Assembly (NCBI GenBank): GCA_030620095.1
Contig: JAUTXW010004705.1
Span: 986,501-1,050,500 of the forward strand
DNA from: Kuschelorhynchus macadamiae
Lineage: Eukaryota; Arthropoda; Insecta; Coleoptera; Curculionidae
Direction of reading: 5' to 3'
Length of the DNA: 64,000 nt
Both the position numbers and the translations under genes were made by a program. This document shows, one piece after another, positions 12,090-22,945 of the stretch. How positions within the stretch are numbered: position 1 is the first letter of the stretch; every line of letters begins with the position of its first letter. The notes under the pieces were generated by a model. The model saw only the letters and a program-made list of their open reading frames with translations, was not told the origin of the DNA and made no database searches.

Positions 12090-12640
12090 TACTGGGTGCT
12101 TCAGAATCACCAAAAAGTTTCGATGATTTTATTTTTAAACATCTTGCATTTTAATGCATTTATTTACTTTTTCTATTATTGATTTCTTGATAAAAGTTGG
12201 TGGTTCAAAAAAAATATTTTTGATAGTAATAAACTTTAGATCAGGATGTTCAAAAAAGTGGATTTCACTAACAATTTCAAAAAAATTAAATTTTTCTGAC
12301 GGTAGTTTTAAGGGCCATAAAAAATCGTAAATATAAACAGAGTAAAATTTTTTATATTGTAGTTATGGAGAATATATTTAAGGTCAAACAGCAAAAAAAC
12401 ATATTTCTATTTAAATCTTTCCTTAGCTATTACTAATATGACATAACTAATACTAAACCTTTATTTACGATTTTTTACGGCCGCGTCACAAAAATTTTAA
12501 TTTTTGAAATGCACTTTTTCGTAATTTTTGAATGCCTTGTATATCTGATTTAAAGTTGAATATTGTGAAAACTATTTTTTCGACAAACACACAAGTTTTA
12601 ACAAGAAGAAAGTTTTTCGAGAAATTGATAATAAAAAAGT
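12090..12640. repeat. Degenerate foldback MITE
   Basis: The left arm, about 12185-12335, ends GGCCATAAAAAATCGTAAAT. It is matched in inverse by the right arm from about 12467 (ATTTACGATTTTTTACGGCC) to about 12600. The outer ends are not clean, and a mariner-like TACTGGGTGC start near 12092 lacks a clear partner. No coding capacity. Confidence 0.45.
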
Positions 12641-12690
12641 TTCACATTTAGTGCAGACTTTTCCACGACATAATATCTATTATACTTCAT

Positions 12691-12808
12691 AGTTGCATCC
12701 CAATTAGATCACTTCGTAGTATATGTCCAAGCTCCAGCGCGCGCCGCTATGTTTAAAGTTGAGATGAAAATCTCCCAGGCAATCAGCTGTTACCTATTCA
12801 ATATGTTT
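12691..12808 (+). repeat. DIRS left inverted terminal repeat
   Basis: This is the reverse complement of 17165-17282 over about 118 bp, essentially perfect by eye. It includes AGTTGCATCCCAATTAGATC and a CCAGCGCGCGCCGC block. In DIRS elements the inverted ends and the internal complementary region guide formation of a circular DNA intermediate. Confidence 0.92.
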
Positions 12809-12914
12809 TTAGCGCCTTTCCAGTGCGGGTCGTTCTGGTTGTTAAATTCAAATTAGTCGGGAGTGAGAATCGATATTCTACGAAAAAGATTTAAGTGTTT
12901 TCTCTGTTTACAAA

Positions 12915-13793
12915 ATGGGGAAAAGATCAATAGCAAAAATAGCCTCTCTAGAACAAAGGTCAGGAAACTAGAGGAAATGTTAACAGCAAGAAAGGAAGAA
13001 CAAGATGACAGCAGTAAGTAAGATATTGATTTAGCAAATTTGTCGCATTTAGAATTTCTTTTTCCGAAGTCTTTCGTTTTTATTTTACAAATACGCAAGA
13101 CAATCACATTTACAGGTTCTGACTCCAGCTCATCTAGCCATACTTCAATACAGGATGAGCGTAGCGGACATGGACACGCAGCTCCTGTTGAGACCTCAGT
13201 CCAGGCCCAGGCTGTCAAAAGTTTGGATTTACTACTGGGGTCAGATCCTACAACCACCAATAATTTTGGTCCAGATCTTCTCCCAGAACTCTCCACTAGG
13301 TGGACTAGCTACCTGAGGGAAGGTTTAGATAAAGAAATAAAAAACAAATTAATGGAAAAATGGCAAATTCCTCAAAATTGTCAAAGCTTAGAAGCTCCTG
13401 TTTTAAATAGTGAGGTTTCGATCATCCTGAGTTCAGCGGAAATTAGAAAAGATGGTTTCCTAATAGCCCTACAATCTTGCTTAGGCAAAAGTCTATCTTG
13501 TCTGGGTCAGATTATTTCCAAACAAATTCAGGTTAATCAAGACAATCATAAGGATTTAGAGGACTTAATAGATGTGTCCAAAATTCTTTGTGACCTACAT
13601 TACACTTTATCCAGCCATAGAAAGTATCGCCTTAATGGTTTTTTTAAATGAACAGGTACAAAAGGTAGCTAATAGTAAAATCGAAAGTTTGCTCTTTGGC
13701 AGTGATTTTGCGGAACAATGCAAAGCAGCCAAATCGACTGAGACCACAGCCAGTGAGCTGAAATCGAAACAATCATCTCAACGTCGAAACGTT
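12915..13793 (+). pseudogene. DIRS gag-like ORF1, spliced and frameshifted
   Basis: The start is ATG at 12915 (MGKRSIAKIASLEQ). A frameshift near 12945 is needed to enter the coiled-coil-like segment KVRKLEEMLTARKEEQDD. A 102-bp intron (13014-13115) joins it in frame to a serine-rich segment. The middle is helical and ends near SSHRKYRL at about 13630. A second frame change leads into VQKVANSKIESLLFGSDFAE and a basic, Gln-rich tail before the (TA)n tract. This order resembles DIRS ORF1, which serves as the gag-like RNA-binding protein. The frameshifts could be decay; I cannot tell whether the second is programmed. Confidence 0.65.
13014..13115 (+). other. Probable spliceosomal intron in DIRS ORF1
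   Basis: The donor GTAAGTAAG at 13014 and the acceptor TTTACAG ending at 13115 bound 102 bp. Removal joins an acidic segment (EEQDD plus Ser) to a Ser-rich segment in the same frame. The intron also reads through as open, but the translated intron is hydrophobic and unlike its neighbours. Introns are known in some DIRS-like elements. Confidence 0.6.
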
Positions 13794-13797
13794 TCTT

Positions 13798-13798
<1 letters not shown>

Positions 13799-13838
<40 letters not shown>
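13799..13838. repeat. (TA)n microsatellite within the DIRS coding region
   Basis: About 20 TA units lie between the gag tail and the RT frame and translate to an Ile-Tyr run. They keep the frame open. The usual linker and the N-terminal part of the polymerase ORF seem shortened here, so the tract may have replaced original sequence. Confidence 0.9.
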
Positions 13839-13840
<2 letters not shown>

Positions 13841-15675
13841 CAAAACAGTGCTTAGCTGGGTTAAAGGGTATAAAATTAAATTTATCTCTCTTCCCTGTCA
13901 ACAAAAAATTAAAAAAATAAAAGCAAACTCCCAAAACATGGTCAGTTATGCCACTTGCATAAATTACCTTGTTGATAAGGGGGCTGTACAAAAATGTACT
14001 TCAGATAAAAATCAATTTTTATCTCCCTTTTTCTTAAGAAAAAAGCAAAATGGAGACTTTAGATTTATCCTAAATCTAAAAGATTTAAATATCTATATAG
14101 ACACCCCGCATTTTAAATTAGAAGACTATAAAACAGTCAAAAATCTTATTACCAAAAATTATTTTATGGCCTCGTTAGACCTTAAAGATGCCTACCTTTT
14201 AGTGCCAATTCACTACAAACACAGAAAATATCTAAGATTTTCCTTTCAAAATATTTTATATGAATTCACATGCCTTCCTTTTGGTCTATGTTCAGCCCCT
14301 TTTATTTTTACCAAGATATTTAAACCCATAATAAATCATTTAAGATCAAGAGGTTTTATGTCCGTTGTCTACTTAGATGACATCCTGTTATTGGGAAAGG
14401 ACGAAACCGAGTGTATGAAAAATATTAGATACACTACTAATTTTCTTGAGCAATTAGGATTTATCATTAACAAAAAGAAAAGCAACATAATACCCTCCCA
14501 AAAAATCATGTTTCTAGGGTTTAATTTTGACAGCAAAAACATGACAATGTCTCTACCTTATTCAAAAATAATTTCCTTAAAGAGAAACATAAGAATAATA
14601 AAACAACGTAGACATATTAAAATTAGAAAATTTGCCAGTCTTATTGGCTCTTTAATAGCCGCATGCCCAGCAGTGCCTTATGGCTGGTTATACACAAAAG
14701 AAATGGAAAGAAATGGAAAGACACAAAACTAGGGTTTTAAAACAATCAAATGGCAATTTTAACTCCAATATGAAAATTCCTTCTAGTCTAACAAGTGATT
14801 TTCAGTGGTGGTTAAATAATCTAGGAAAGAAAGAGTACCCTTTAATTTCTGAAAAATATGCCATAGAAATTTTTACAGACGCTTCTTTAAGCGGATGGGG
14901 CGTTGCATGTAATACCGACACCGCAAACGGGTTCTGGGACAGGAAGCAACTTTCTTTGCACATAAATCAGTTGGAATTATTGGCTGCTTGGTATGGTCTC
15001 AAAATTTTTGCAAAATCAATTACTAACAGTAGAATACTTTTACGAATCGACAACGTAACTGCGGTAGCCTTAATAAACAAAATGGGAAGTTCGCGTTATT
15101 GTAAACTCAACAAAACTGCTAGACTTATTTGGCAATGGTGCGAAAGGAGACAAATAACGATTTTTGCATCTTATATAAAATCTGCTGATAACTATTTAGC
15201 TGATAGAGGGTCAAGACTAAAAAATTTTGAGACTGAATATAGTTTAAATGAAATAACTTTTCAGACTATCGTCAAAATTTTTGGACAGCCAAGTATAGAT
15301 CTTTTTGCTTCTAGACAAAACACAAAGTGCAAAATATTTGCTTCCTGGAAACCGGACCCAGATGCGGTTTTTATTGATGCTTTTACTAGGTCATGGGAAA
15401 ATATTTATTTCTATGCCTTTCCTCCCTTTTCCTTGATATCAAAAGTTCTAAACAAAATTGAAAATGATACAGCAGAAGGAATAATGGTTTTTCCCATTTG
15501 GAAAACTCAACCATGGTTTCCAAAGTTGAATCATCTTTGAATTTCAGATATTTACGTGTTAAAGCCGAGAAAAAATCTTTTATTATCCCCTTTTAGCGAT
15601 CCTCATCCTTTGTGGCAGACTCTTACCCTGGGTGTGTGCAAATTATCAGGGAAGCATATTCAAGGAAAAATATAG
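13839..15675 (+). pseudogene. DIRS ORF2: reverse transcriptase, RNase H, methyltransferase-like region
   Basis: The RT begins near TVLSWVKGYKIKF. It shows the palm blocks MASLDLKDAYLLVPI and LPFGLCSAPFIF and the catalytic YLDD (VVYLDDILLLG), so the active-site aspartates are present. RNase H follows with EIFTDASLSGWG, LELLAAWYGL and RIDNVTAV. A C-terminal block with DLFASRQN, DAFTRSWENI and YAFPPFSLI matches the region of DIRS elements described as N6-adenine-methyltransferase-like. Two lesions split it. A perfect 10-bp tandem duplication (14701-14710 = 14711-14720) shifts the frame at the RT/RNase H join. A TGA at 15538 interrupts the end. Beyond the TGA the frame stays open to a TAG at 15675, overlapping the recombinase ORF by 64 bp. 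Confidence 0.88.
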
Positions 15676-16601
15676 GAGAAGCTGCTCTACAGTTTGTTCA
15701 AGAATCCATCAGTGAGAACACCTTGAAGCAATATAATACCATTTTTAAAAAATGGTGGAATTTTTGTACCGGAGACAAAACAAAAGTGTTTTCATCAAAT
15801 ATCAAAACATTTTCTAATTTTTTAGTAAATGAATATAACAGAGGCGCAAAATATAATACATTAAATGCACACAAATCTGCTTTAAATTTAATATTAAGTT
15901 TTCAAACGGAAGATGAATCGGTTATTACAAGACTACTAAAAGGGTTTTTTAGGAAAAGACCAACATTTCCCAGATACAACGAGACCTGGGACCCGGAACC
16001 GGTTATTCAATATTTTTCAATTTTTTATCCCCTTGAAAATTTAGATTTAAAAACATTAACATTAAAACTTGTAACCTTACTAGCCTTAGCCACAGCGCAA
16101 AGGGCACAAACACTCAGTAAAATTAAAATCGCAGACATAAATGTTACAGCAGAGAAAATGGAAATATCTATAACTAATATCATTAAAACTTCAAATCCTA
16201 ATAAACCACAACCTATCTTAGTTCTCCCGTTTTTTAAAGAAAAGCCAGAGCTCTGCGTGGCATCAACAATTTTGTTCTATATACAGTTTACCACCCAGCT
16301 GAGGCAGGGAACCCCGTATCTCTTTATAACATTCAAAAAGCCTCATCGAGCGACTTCATCCCAAACGATAAGTCGCTGGATAAAAGATGGTTTAAAAAAC
16401 TCTGGACTAGACATCTCAAAGTTTAAACCTCACAGCACGAGGCATGGTTCCACTTCAGCGGCTTATCGAGCAGGACTTAGTACTGACATAATTCTAAAAA
16501 ATGCGTGGTGGTCCCAAAAATCTCAAGTCTTTAGTAGGTTCTATAATCGGCCTCTGGAAACCAAACAATGCATAGCACAGTGTTTGATACAAAAACCATA
16601 G
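15612..16601 (+). CDS. DIRS tyrosine recombinase
   Basis: This is an intact 329-codon frame, typical for DIRS recombinases. It has an N-terminal SAM-like helical region (about residues 20-110) and a catalytic domain with ATAQRAQTL (catalytic Arg), HSTRHGS (His-x-x-Arg) and SQVFSRFYNRP (nucleophilic Tyr). The enzyme would integrate the circular DNA copy by site-specific recombination without making target duplications, in place of a DDE integrase or endonuclease. The start overlaps the end of ORF2 in another frame, which suggests a fixed ORF2/ORF3 overlap as in other family members. The recombinase is the only undamaged protein in the element. Confidence 0.9.
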   Translation: MADSYPGCVQIIREAYSRKNIGEAALQFVQESISENTLKQYNTIFKKWWNFCTGDKTKVFSSNIKTFSNFLVNEYNRGAKYNTLNAHKSALNLILSFQTEDESVITRLLKGFFRKRPTFPRYNETWDPEPVIQYFSIFYPLENLDLKTLTLKLVTLLALATAQRAQTLSKIKIADINVTAEKMEISITNIIKTSNPNKPQPILVLPFFKEKPELCVASTILFYIQFTTQLRQGTPYLFITFKKPHRATSSQTISRWIKDGLKNSGLDISKFKPHSTRHGSTSAAYRAGLSTDIILKNAWWSQKSQVFSRFYNRPLETKQCIAQCLIQKP

Positions 16602-16963
16602 ATTTACAAAACATAAATTTTATATTAGGTTTATAACTATATACACTCACCTAAGTCATGAATTAACATTATTGGTAGTTACTTGAAATTTTTTTTTTTT
16701 TTTTTTGTTTAATTTTAGATTTACTTTAGCTTTAAGTGTTTATTTTAACTTTGTTGGAAGTAACTTAAGTTAGTAAAACTGTTATAAAATATTACTTTTT
16801 AAAACTGGACAAACTTGCATATGTTAATAAGCTAAGGAAATGTCTCACCGTAATAAATATTAATAATATTATAACCAAATAATTGTTTACTTTTAACTTA
16901 CAGAAGGAATACAAATTTGACAGCGTCCAAACTAACAGATCGCCTCGCTTTGGCTTTAAACAA
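16602..16963 (+). other. DIRS 3' untranslated region
   Basis: AT-rich non-coding sequence with a long T run near 16690, between the recombinase stop and the internal complementary region. Confidence 0.6.
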
Positions 16964-17077
16964 CTACAAAGTGATCTAATTGGGATGCAACTATGAAGTA
17001 TAATTAGAGGTTAAACGACTTACCTGTAAGGAAGTTCAACCCTCAATTATACTAGTAGTTGCATCCCAATTAGATCA
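16964..17077 (+). repeat. DIRS internal complementary region
   Basis: The first part, up to ATGAAGTATAAT (16996), is the reverse complement of the extreme left end (12679-12715). The second part, from TAGAGGTTAAACG to GTTGCATCCCAATTAGATCA, is the reverse complement of the extreme right end (17262-17334). The block thus stores the joined ends of the element in antisense, as expected if it templates completion and circularisation of the cDNA. The short spacer to 17164 belongs to the element. Confidence 0.9.
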
Positions 17078-17164
17078 TCTCCCTCCCGCCACGATTCTAA
17101 AATATATAATCATCTTAACCCCTTTTTGGGTTCGAGCCTCAGCGATCTGTTTGTAGGGGCGCTC

Positions 17165-17282
17165 AAACATATTGAATAGGTAACAGCTGATTGCCTGGGA
17201 GATTTTCATCTCAACTTTAAACATAGCGGCGCGCGCTGGAGCTTGGACATATACTACGAAGTGATCTAATTGGGATGCAACT
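17165..17282 (-). repeat. DIRS right inverted terminal repeat
   Basis: Inverted partner of 12691-12808. Beyond it, 17283-17334 (CTAGTATAATTGAGGG through GTTTAACCTCTA) is the right-end extension, whose only other copy is inverted in the internal complementary region. Confidence 0.92.
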
Positions 17283-17334
17283 ACTAGTATAATTGAGGGT
17301 TGAACTTCCTTACAGGTAAGTCGTTTAACCTCTA

Positions 17335-20265
17335 AAATTAGTTGTTTTCAAGTTGTTATTAAAACTCTCACTTTTGCAAAGTGAAGTCGTTCCTGTTCAT
17401 CTTAGAACAAAAAAAAACTGTCGTATCCACCATAATAATATTTGGGCTCAAAAAATATAGCAAATAATACATTATCTCAAAAATAACTACACCACTGGTA
17501 AGCCTCGCGAAGATATCTGATAGCGTTGCAATTTTCACCCCAAACTATTCTTTATGCGATCAGTCCGTCTTTTTTACACTCATACACAACAACAAATTGA
17601 TGTTTGATTCTATTTATTTCATTTTTATGAATGAAATGCAGGGTCTATTTCTTTTTGACGTCATTGAGCTTAACTATGTTTTTAGGTAGCATTAGGTAAC
17701 ATTAAAGTGCCGCCGTGATTTCCAATTCAAGCAAGAGGAGTTGTTTAATAGTGTAGCAGATCAAGAACAAGACTTGTTCTGATAATACCAAGTTTGATTG
17801 AGTGAATGGATGATTGAGTTTGAGTTCGTTTTATTCATAAAGAAAAAGAATAGTACTTACAAAAATAGTAATTTGAGATAACACAACTAGCGGCTTACAG
17901 GAATGTCAACCGTTGAGGTGTTTTTAAATTTTTATAAATTAAATGGTCATTCGAAAAAATTAGTCAATAAATTAAAAATAATGTGTTCGCTCTCCTTATG
18001 AGCCCTAATTGGTATTAAATAATCCTTTATTATCCCCCAATGTTTCGTAGCGACTATTCCGATGCGTACAAAATACTATGACACCTCCCAAAATGTTTTG
18101 CCGTATCCTAATGATCAGTCATAATCAATTGCAGGAATGAACCTAGCTTTTGGTATGGTCAGTTTTATATCGCCTGTTCTAGAGGTAGCAAAATGAAATA
18201 ATTGCTTTCATTATTTTCCTCATTAAAAAGTTATATTAAAAAAGTATTTTGTAAAAAACGCCTCATCTTGAATAAATTCAAATAACTAAAATTCCATTTT
18301 AATTATCGTTATTTATACATTTATGCGCTCGATTTCTACATGTAGTTAACTAGTATACAAATAAAATAACGTTGTTGTGCTGTAACAAACTTTTCCGTTC
18401 GTTACAATGTTTGGTTCAAAATTCAATTTAAACTAAATAATATTAACAATTTTCTAATTAATAGCATCAAATCACACTTTTACTGGATTAACAATTGCTT
18501 GGACTATTACGTGTACCGCACGCATGGCACCGAAGTTATTATATCGATCCCGAATCAACAGATCGCAAATTCTCGCTTTGTAAACCACGTTCGAAGGAAA
18601 TTTCTAGATTCAGATTTCGTCCGCCACATTTAAAATAAAATTTATACATATGCTTTTCAATTTCATGAATATTATTATAAAATGGTCCCTAATTGATTCT
18701 TTATTAGGTGTATCACATAGATAGTTGTATTGAGAAAATTTCCTGAGTTTTAGATTGATCAAATATTAACTATTAATTAGGTTTTTCAATATTAAAAATC
18801 TTAACTGCCAAAAATAGATTCTGAATTGGCGCCATGTTTTGGTGAGGCATACGGATATACTGTTTTTATGTAGTCCGATTCTCTTTTGCAAAATTTCTAT
18901 TGTTGAAAGCAAACATGAGATAAGTTAGTTGAAATTTAGTTAATATTTTAACTTAGTCAGCCTAGATGCTGGATTAAATCCAATAAAATCTCAATTCAGT
19001 AATGGATTACTGCTTTCCTAAACCATAACATCTGATAAGTTAATTTTGAGTGTTTTCTGGCGAGAAAAATTACATTTTTGTGCATTGTGAACATGTTGAG
19101 TCATTTCGCCATTTTGTTTCAGGTTTTTTTTTTCTTTTAACATTTTTCCTCTTTTCTACAATTTTTTCCCTACCACTTTCAATTGTTTTAATTATTAATT
19201 GGAAAATGGATATTAAAAGTAAATAATCAATAAAATGAAGAATTTATTGCATAATTCAAATTAAAAGTGATTCATGGGCGAGGAAAATTTAATGGTAACT
19301 GTTTTGTGGTAAATCTTCTCAATTCCTGGAGGAAGAAGTCCTTTTTTAGTACCGTGTGGTCAATTTTTCTGGACAAGTGCTGTGTGGCCAGTTCCAGGGT
19401 GTCATTGTTCCTGTTTTGGACTTGGGTAGTCTACAAGGAATGACGCCATAGCAAGGATATACTCCCGGACATATGTTGAAAAGATAAGTGATTTATAATT
19501 TTCTTATTTTCGCTTCTTTGGATTGATGTAGTGGCCATGCATTAATTCATTAGGAATTACTTAATGCTTATTTGAAAACTACATACCGAAACCTCTCTTC
19601 AGTCTTGAATTCCTTCTTTTTATTAATTAATAATTATCTTCAAAAAATATATAAATGGTATACATTATAAATTATTGTAAAAAAAAAATATATATATAAA
19701 AATTTTCGTCTCGATTTACGAAAAATTTAAACATATCTTCTTGATTTAAATATATCAAATTTAATGTAGGTATAAATTAATACTTACACTGTGTATAAAT
19801 ATTGTCTATGTGGCATTGGTATATTTACTTGTAAAAATCATTATCTGTACTAAAATATTAATTTCTTAAAGATTTTTGGATATTTACATTTATCCTAATT
19901 AGGTATAAAATTTTTCTTTCTTATAAATTATGTGAGTGTATATTAAATCAAGGTATCATACTAGTCAGTAATACCATTGATATTTCACTAATTTAAATTT
20001 AAGATTGTGGCATTTTATTTCATGGTAAATTTATTGGGATTATGGAACTGAAATTTTGATTTTCTTTTCTATTGTAATTTTTCTCTAATATCAAATTGGA
20101 CTTTTTGAATTAAAATTTCACTTATTCTATCTTAATTTGAATTTATAATAACTTGATTATTTATGATTAAATTTTTTCTACTTACGAAATTTGCTTAAAA
20201 GTGTCTAGAATTATCTAGAGTCATGTTCTCATTTTAGAAATTTTGCATAAGGTCAAATATCAGCC
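17335..20265. other. AT-rich sequence with no recognised gene
   Basis: No long frames, no repeat ends and no clear splice-bounded coding segment. Slightly GC-richer patches occur at 18500-18620 and 19260-19480. A short (TA)n run lies near 19688. Confidence 0.45.
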
Positions 20266-20269
20266 GATC

Positions 20270-20590
20270 ATAAAATTGAGTTTCATTGTTTGTTTGTTCA
20301 AAAACAACTTCATAATATCAACTAATTAAATTAAATCAAACTGATTTAAGATCAGCTGCTTTACTAATTAATATTCAACAACCGAACACATAATTGAGTT
20401 TCATTGTTTGTTTGTTCGAAAAGAACTTCATATTATCTACTAATTAAATTAAATCAAACTGAAAAAAGATCAGCTGCTTAACTAATTGATAATCAACAAC
20501 CAAACACCTAATTCAGTTTCATTGTTTGTTTGTTCACAAAGAACTTCACATAAATAAAATTCAATCATACTGATAAACGATCAGCTGCTT
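20270..20590. repeat. 118-bp tandem repeat, about 2.7 copies
   Basis: Three head-to-tail copies share GAGTTTCATTGTTTGTTTG (20278, 20396, and with one change 20514; spacing exactly 118 both times). Each ends in GATCAGCTGCTT, which contains a CAGCTG E-box core. The third copy has a deletion in the middle. Confidence 0.85.
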
Positions 20591-21764
20591 AAAAAATATT
20601 AAAAAAAATCTAATTACCAACTAAATTTATTTAGCCCATTTAATTTCTTTAGATCTATATGATTTTCTTATCCTTGCTGACTTAAATCGTAATTTATTAT
20701 CTTTGTTAAATTGAATCGTTTGAATATTTTAACTTAATTTTATGAGAAAATGTACTTTCTAACCTTAATTTAATAATTAATTGATTTTTATGCATATATT
20801 GAGAAAAAAATAAATAACCAAATCTTTTCCAAAATATAAAATATAATCATTTCAATTGTAAGAGAAATTTAATTTCACTTCCACTTCTAAATTATTATTA
20901 ATCTATATATGTCGAAATTTATAAACTGACGTATGTCAGGTACTTATATTGTAAAAATTGAAAACAATATTCAAAAAAAACACAGTCCAAGGAAAAATAA
21001 ATTGGTAGTTACGTGATTTTGTTTTTCATTTATTTAATTTAGGTCACATTAGCATATATATTATATTTTTTTTTATTAAATATCTAAATCTAATTATTTT
21101 AAGTTGCTCTCTTCCTTTATTTTATATCTGTATATCTTTCTTCTTCGAGCTCCTATAGCTCTGGCGCCCATAGCCAAATTATAAAAAAACTTTTCCAACG
21201 TTTGCTAAGTTCAATTAGCCGGAGTATTTTACATTAAAATTATGATCTTAAAAAGTTGCTCTAAAACATCAGCTAGCCGAGTCGAACTTACGATTTTATA
21301 ATAGTTTTTCTTAGTGATCTTAAGAGTCATTTAACAAACATAAAAATATAAAAAAAGCACTAAAGAAAACTTTATAGTGCAAAATATTAAGAAACGGATT
21401 TCAAAAAAATTTTAAAAAATTCTTTAGTTTGATTAAAACAAAACAACCTTATTACATTATGGTGAGAACATAGTAACGGCTTTTGCTAGATGAAAATTTT
21501 ATTACAAATCTAATAATAAACAACATTTTATCTAGTTTATTTATTATTATTTAATTAATTAATTCGTCTATAACACACAGTTCGTAGCAAACTAATTAAA
21601 AAAGTTAAAAGCAAACAAAAGTTTAAGTATCATTACTTTTCGATCAATAGTATTTAACATTAATATTTACGTTTTCATTAACGGTTTTTGTATAGTAATA
21701 TTCAAGAGCAATCACCGACGTTACTCAATTCACCTTTCTAACCATTAATCAAAACCCGAAACGA
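20591..21764. other. No recognisable feature
   Basis: Very AT-rich, with only short frames; nothing assignable. Confidence 0.4.
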
Positions 21765-22789
21765 CTAAAAACTAACAGTCTATTAAACGTTACAAAAATA
21801 CTCATGTACCTGAAAGATAACAATCTAGAACCACTTAAATCCGACATATTATCTTCAGCTCAATAAAAATCAAGTCGAACCGTCTCTAACTATCCATTGA
21901 TAGTGATCAATCGTTGGGAATTGATATTCCGCTTTGTTACAAACGCGATGGGTACTTCGTTTAGATAGCGGTTCACAAAAATATGGGCGTTATGCTGAGT
22001 TGTGCACTGTTTTTTAATCGACTTCAGAAAAGTGTGATTTATTAACATTATAATCTACTACAGTCTGTCGTTCTATTTCAATGTTACTTATGACACACCC
22101 ATCTTATTTTTTTTTAACTTCTTAATGAAATGAACTCGTAACTAAAACTGTATGTACTATTTCATATTTAACAGAGCTTTTAATTAAGAATTTTATTAAC
22201 TATTTATTTTTTGTTTATTATATAGCTGGTAATATTTATATTTTTAGGATTTTTTTAATATCTTAGAGTGGTTCAAGCGTTTTGAATTCGTTGAAAATTG
22301 GTGAAGTAAGAGACCAGATCCGCAATGCGGAACAGTGATAAAACTACGAGACAGAAAGGGGGGTTTTGACAAAATATTGAAATATTTTTCAATTATTTAT
22401 TAGATATATAATGTTTAAAAAAAAAACATATTTTGAGAGTAATAAAAAATATTTATTATCAGAATAGCATCTATTTAAAAGTAGAAAGTACCCATAATCG
22501 TAATTTAATAACCACTATAAAAATTAACAAATAATAATATTAACTAACACATATTTGTTAAGAATATTTTTAAATGCATAATGCAGATACACATAACATT
22601 GTGAAATTTCATGGCAAGAGCAGCCAAATACGGAAAGCAGTATTTAATTTCCAAACAAAATAAGCCTATAATGACTAACCTAGCGCCATAACACTAAAAC
22701 TCCAAAACATTAAGAAACATAAAAAAATAGTAAAACTCCTAATAATATTGATCAAAATACAAGAGTTCTAACCACACTACAGCACAACT

Positions 22790-22845
22790 TATTAGTTCTG
22801 GACGCGCGTTTCGCTAACCAAGTTAGCATCATCAGTAGATGATAT
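22790..22845 (-). ncRNA. Hammerhead-ribozyme-like motif in the Penelope-like element
   Basis: On the minus strand the order is CTGATGA (22835-22829), a GCTAAC-TTG-GTTAGC hairpin, GAAAC (22812-22808), GCGC and GTC (ending 22801). This is the conserved hammerhead order of core 1, stem II, core 2, stem III and the UH cleavage site. Stem III (ACGC/GCGT) has no loop, so it can pair only between two molecules. That fits the short-stem-III hammerheads known from Penelope-like elements that act as dimers. One unpaired T precedes stem II, and stem I is weak (a mismatch, then 3 bp). It lies 100 bp downstream of the GIY-YIG stop, where the terminal repeat of such elements would be. Confidence 0.6.
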
Positions 22846-22945
22846 AAACCAAATTAACTTATCCTAACCGAGACTATTTATAGGTAAATGTGGTCACATT
22901 TGGTTGCACATGACTGCACCGTTGTCAAGTAAACAATAGAGGGGA

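Larger units (their letters stand above)
12679..17334 (+). mobile_element. DIRS-type tyrosine-recombinase retrotransposon
   Basis: The element encodes, in order, a gag-like protein, RT plus RNase H plus a methyltransferase-like region, and an overlapping tyrosine recombinase. Its ends are inverted repeats of 118 bp (12691-12808 and 17165-17282). Each end also has an outer extension that is not repeated at the other end. An internal block (about 16964-17077) is the reverse complement of the left and right outer ends joined together, the DIRS internal complementary region. Taking the junction in that block as the circle junction, the element runs from ATTATACTTC to GTTTAACCTCTA with no target duplication, as expected for recombinase-mediated insertion. 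Coding damage is limited to a few frameshifts, one stop and a microsatellite, so it is a fairly recent copy. Confidence 0.92.

Noticed and set aside
13797..13991. Minus-strand frame across the DIRS TA tract
   Set aside because: Shadow of the RT coding region and the microsatellite.
17125..17160. GGTTCGAGCC resembling a tRNA T-arm
   Set aside because: No acceptor, D-arm or anticodon stem can be placed around it, and it lies within the DIRS element next to the terminal repeat.
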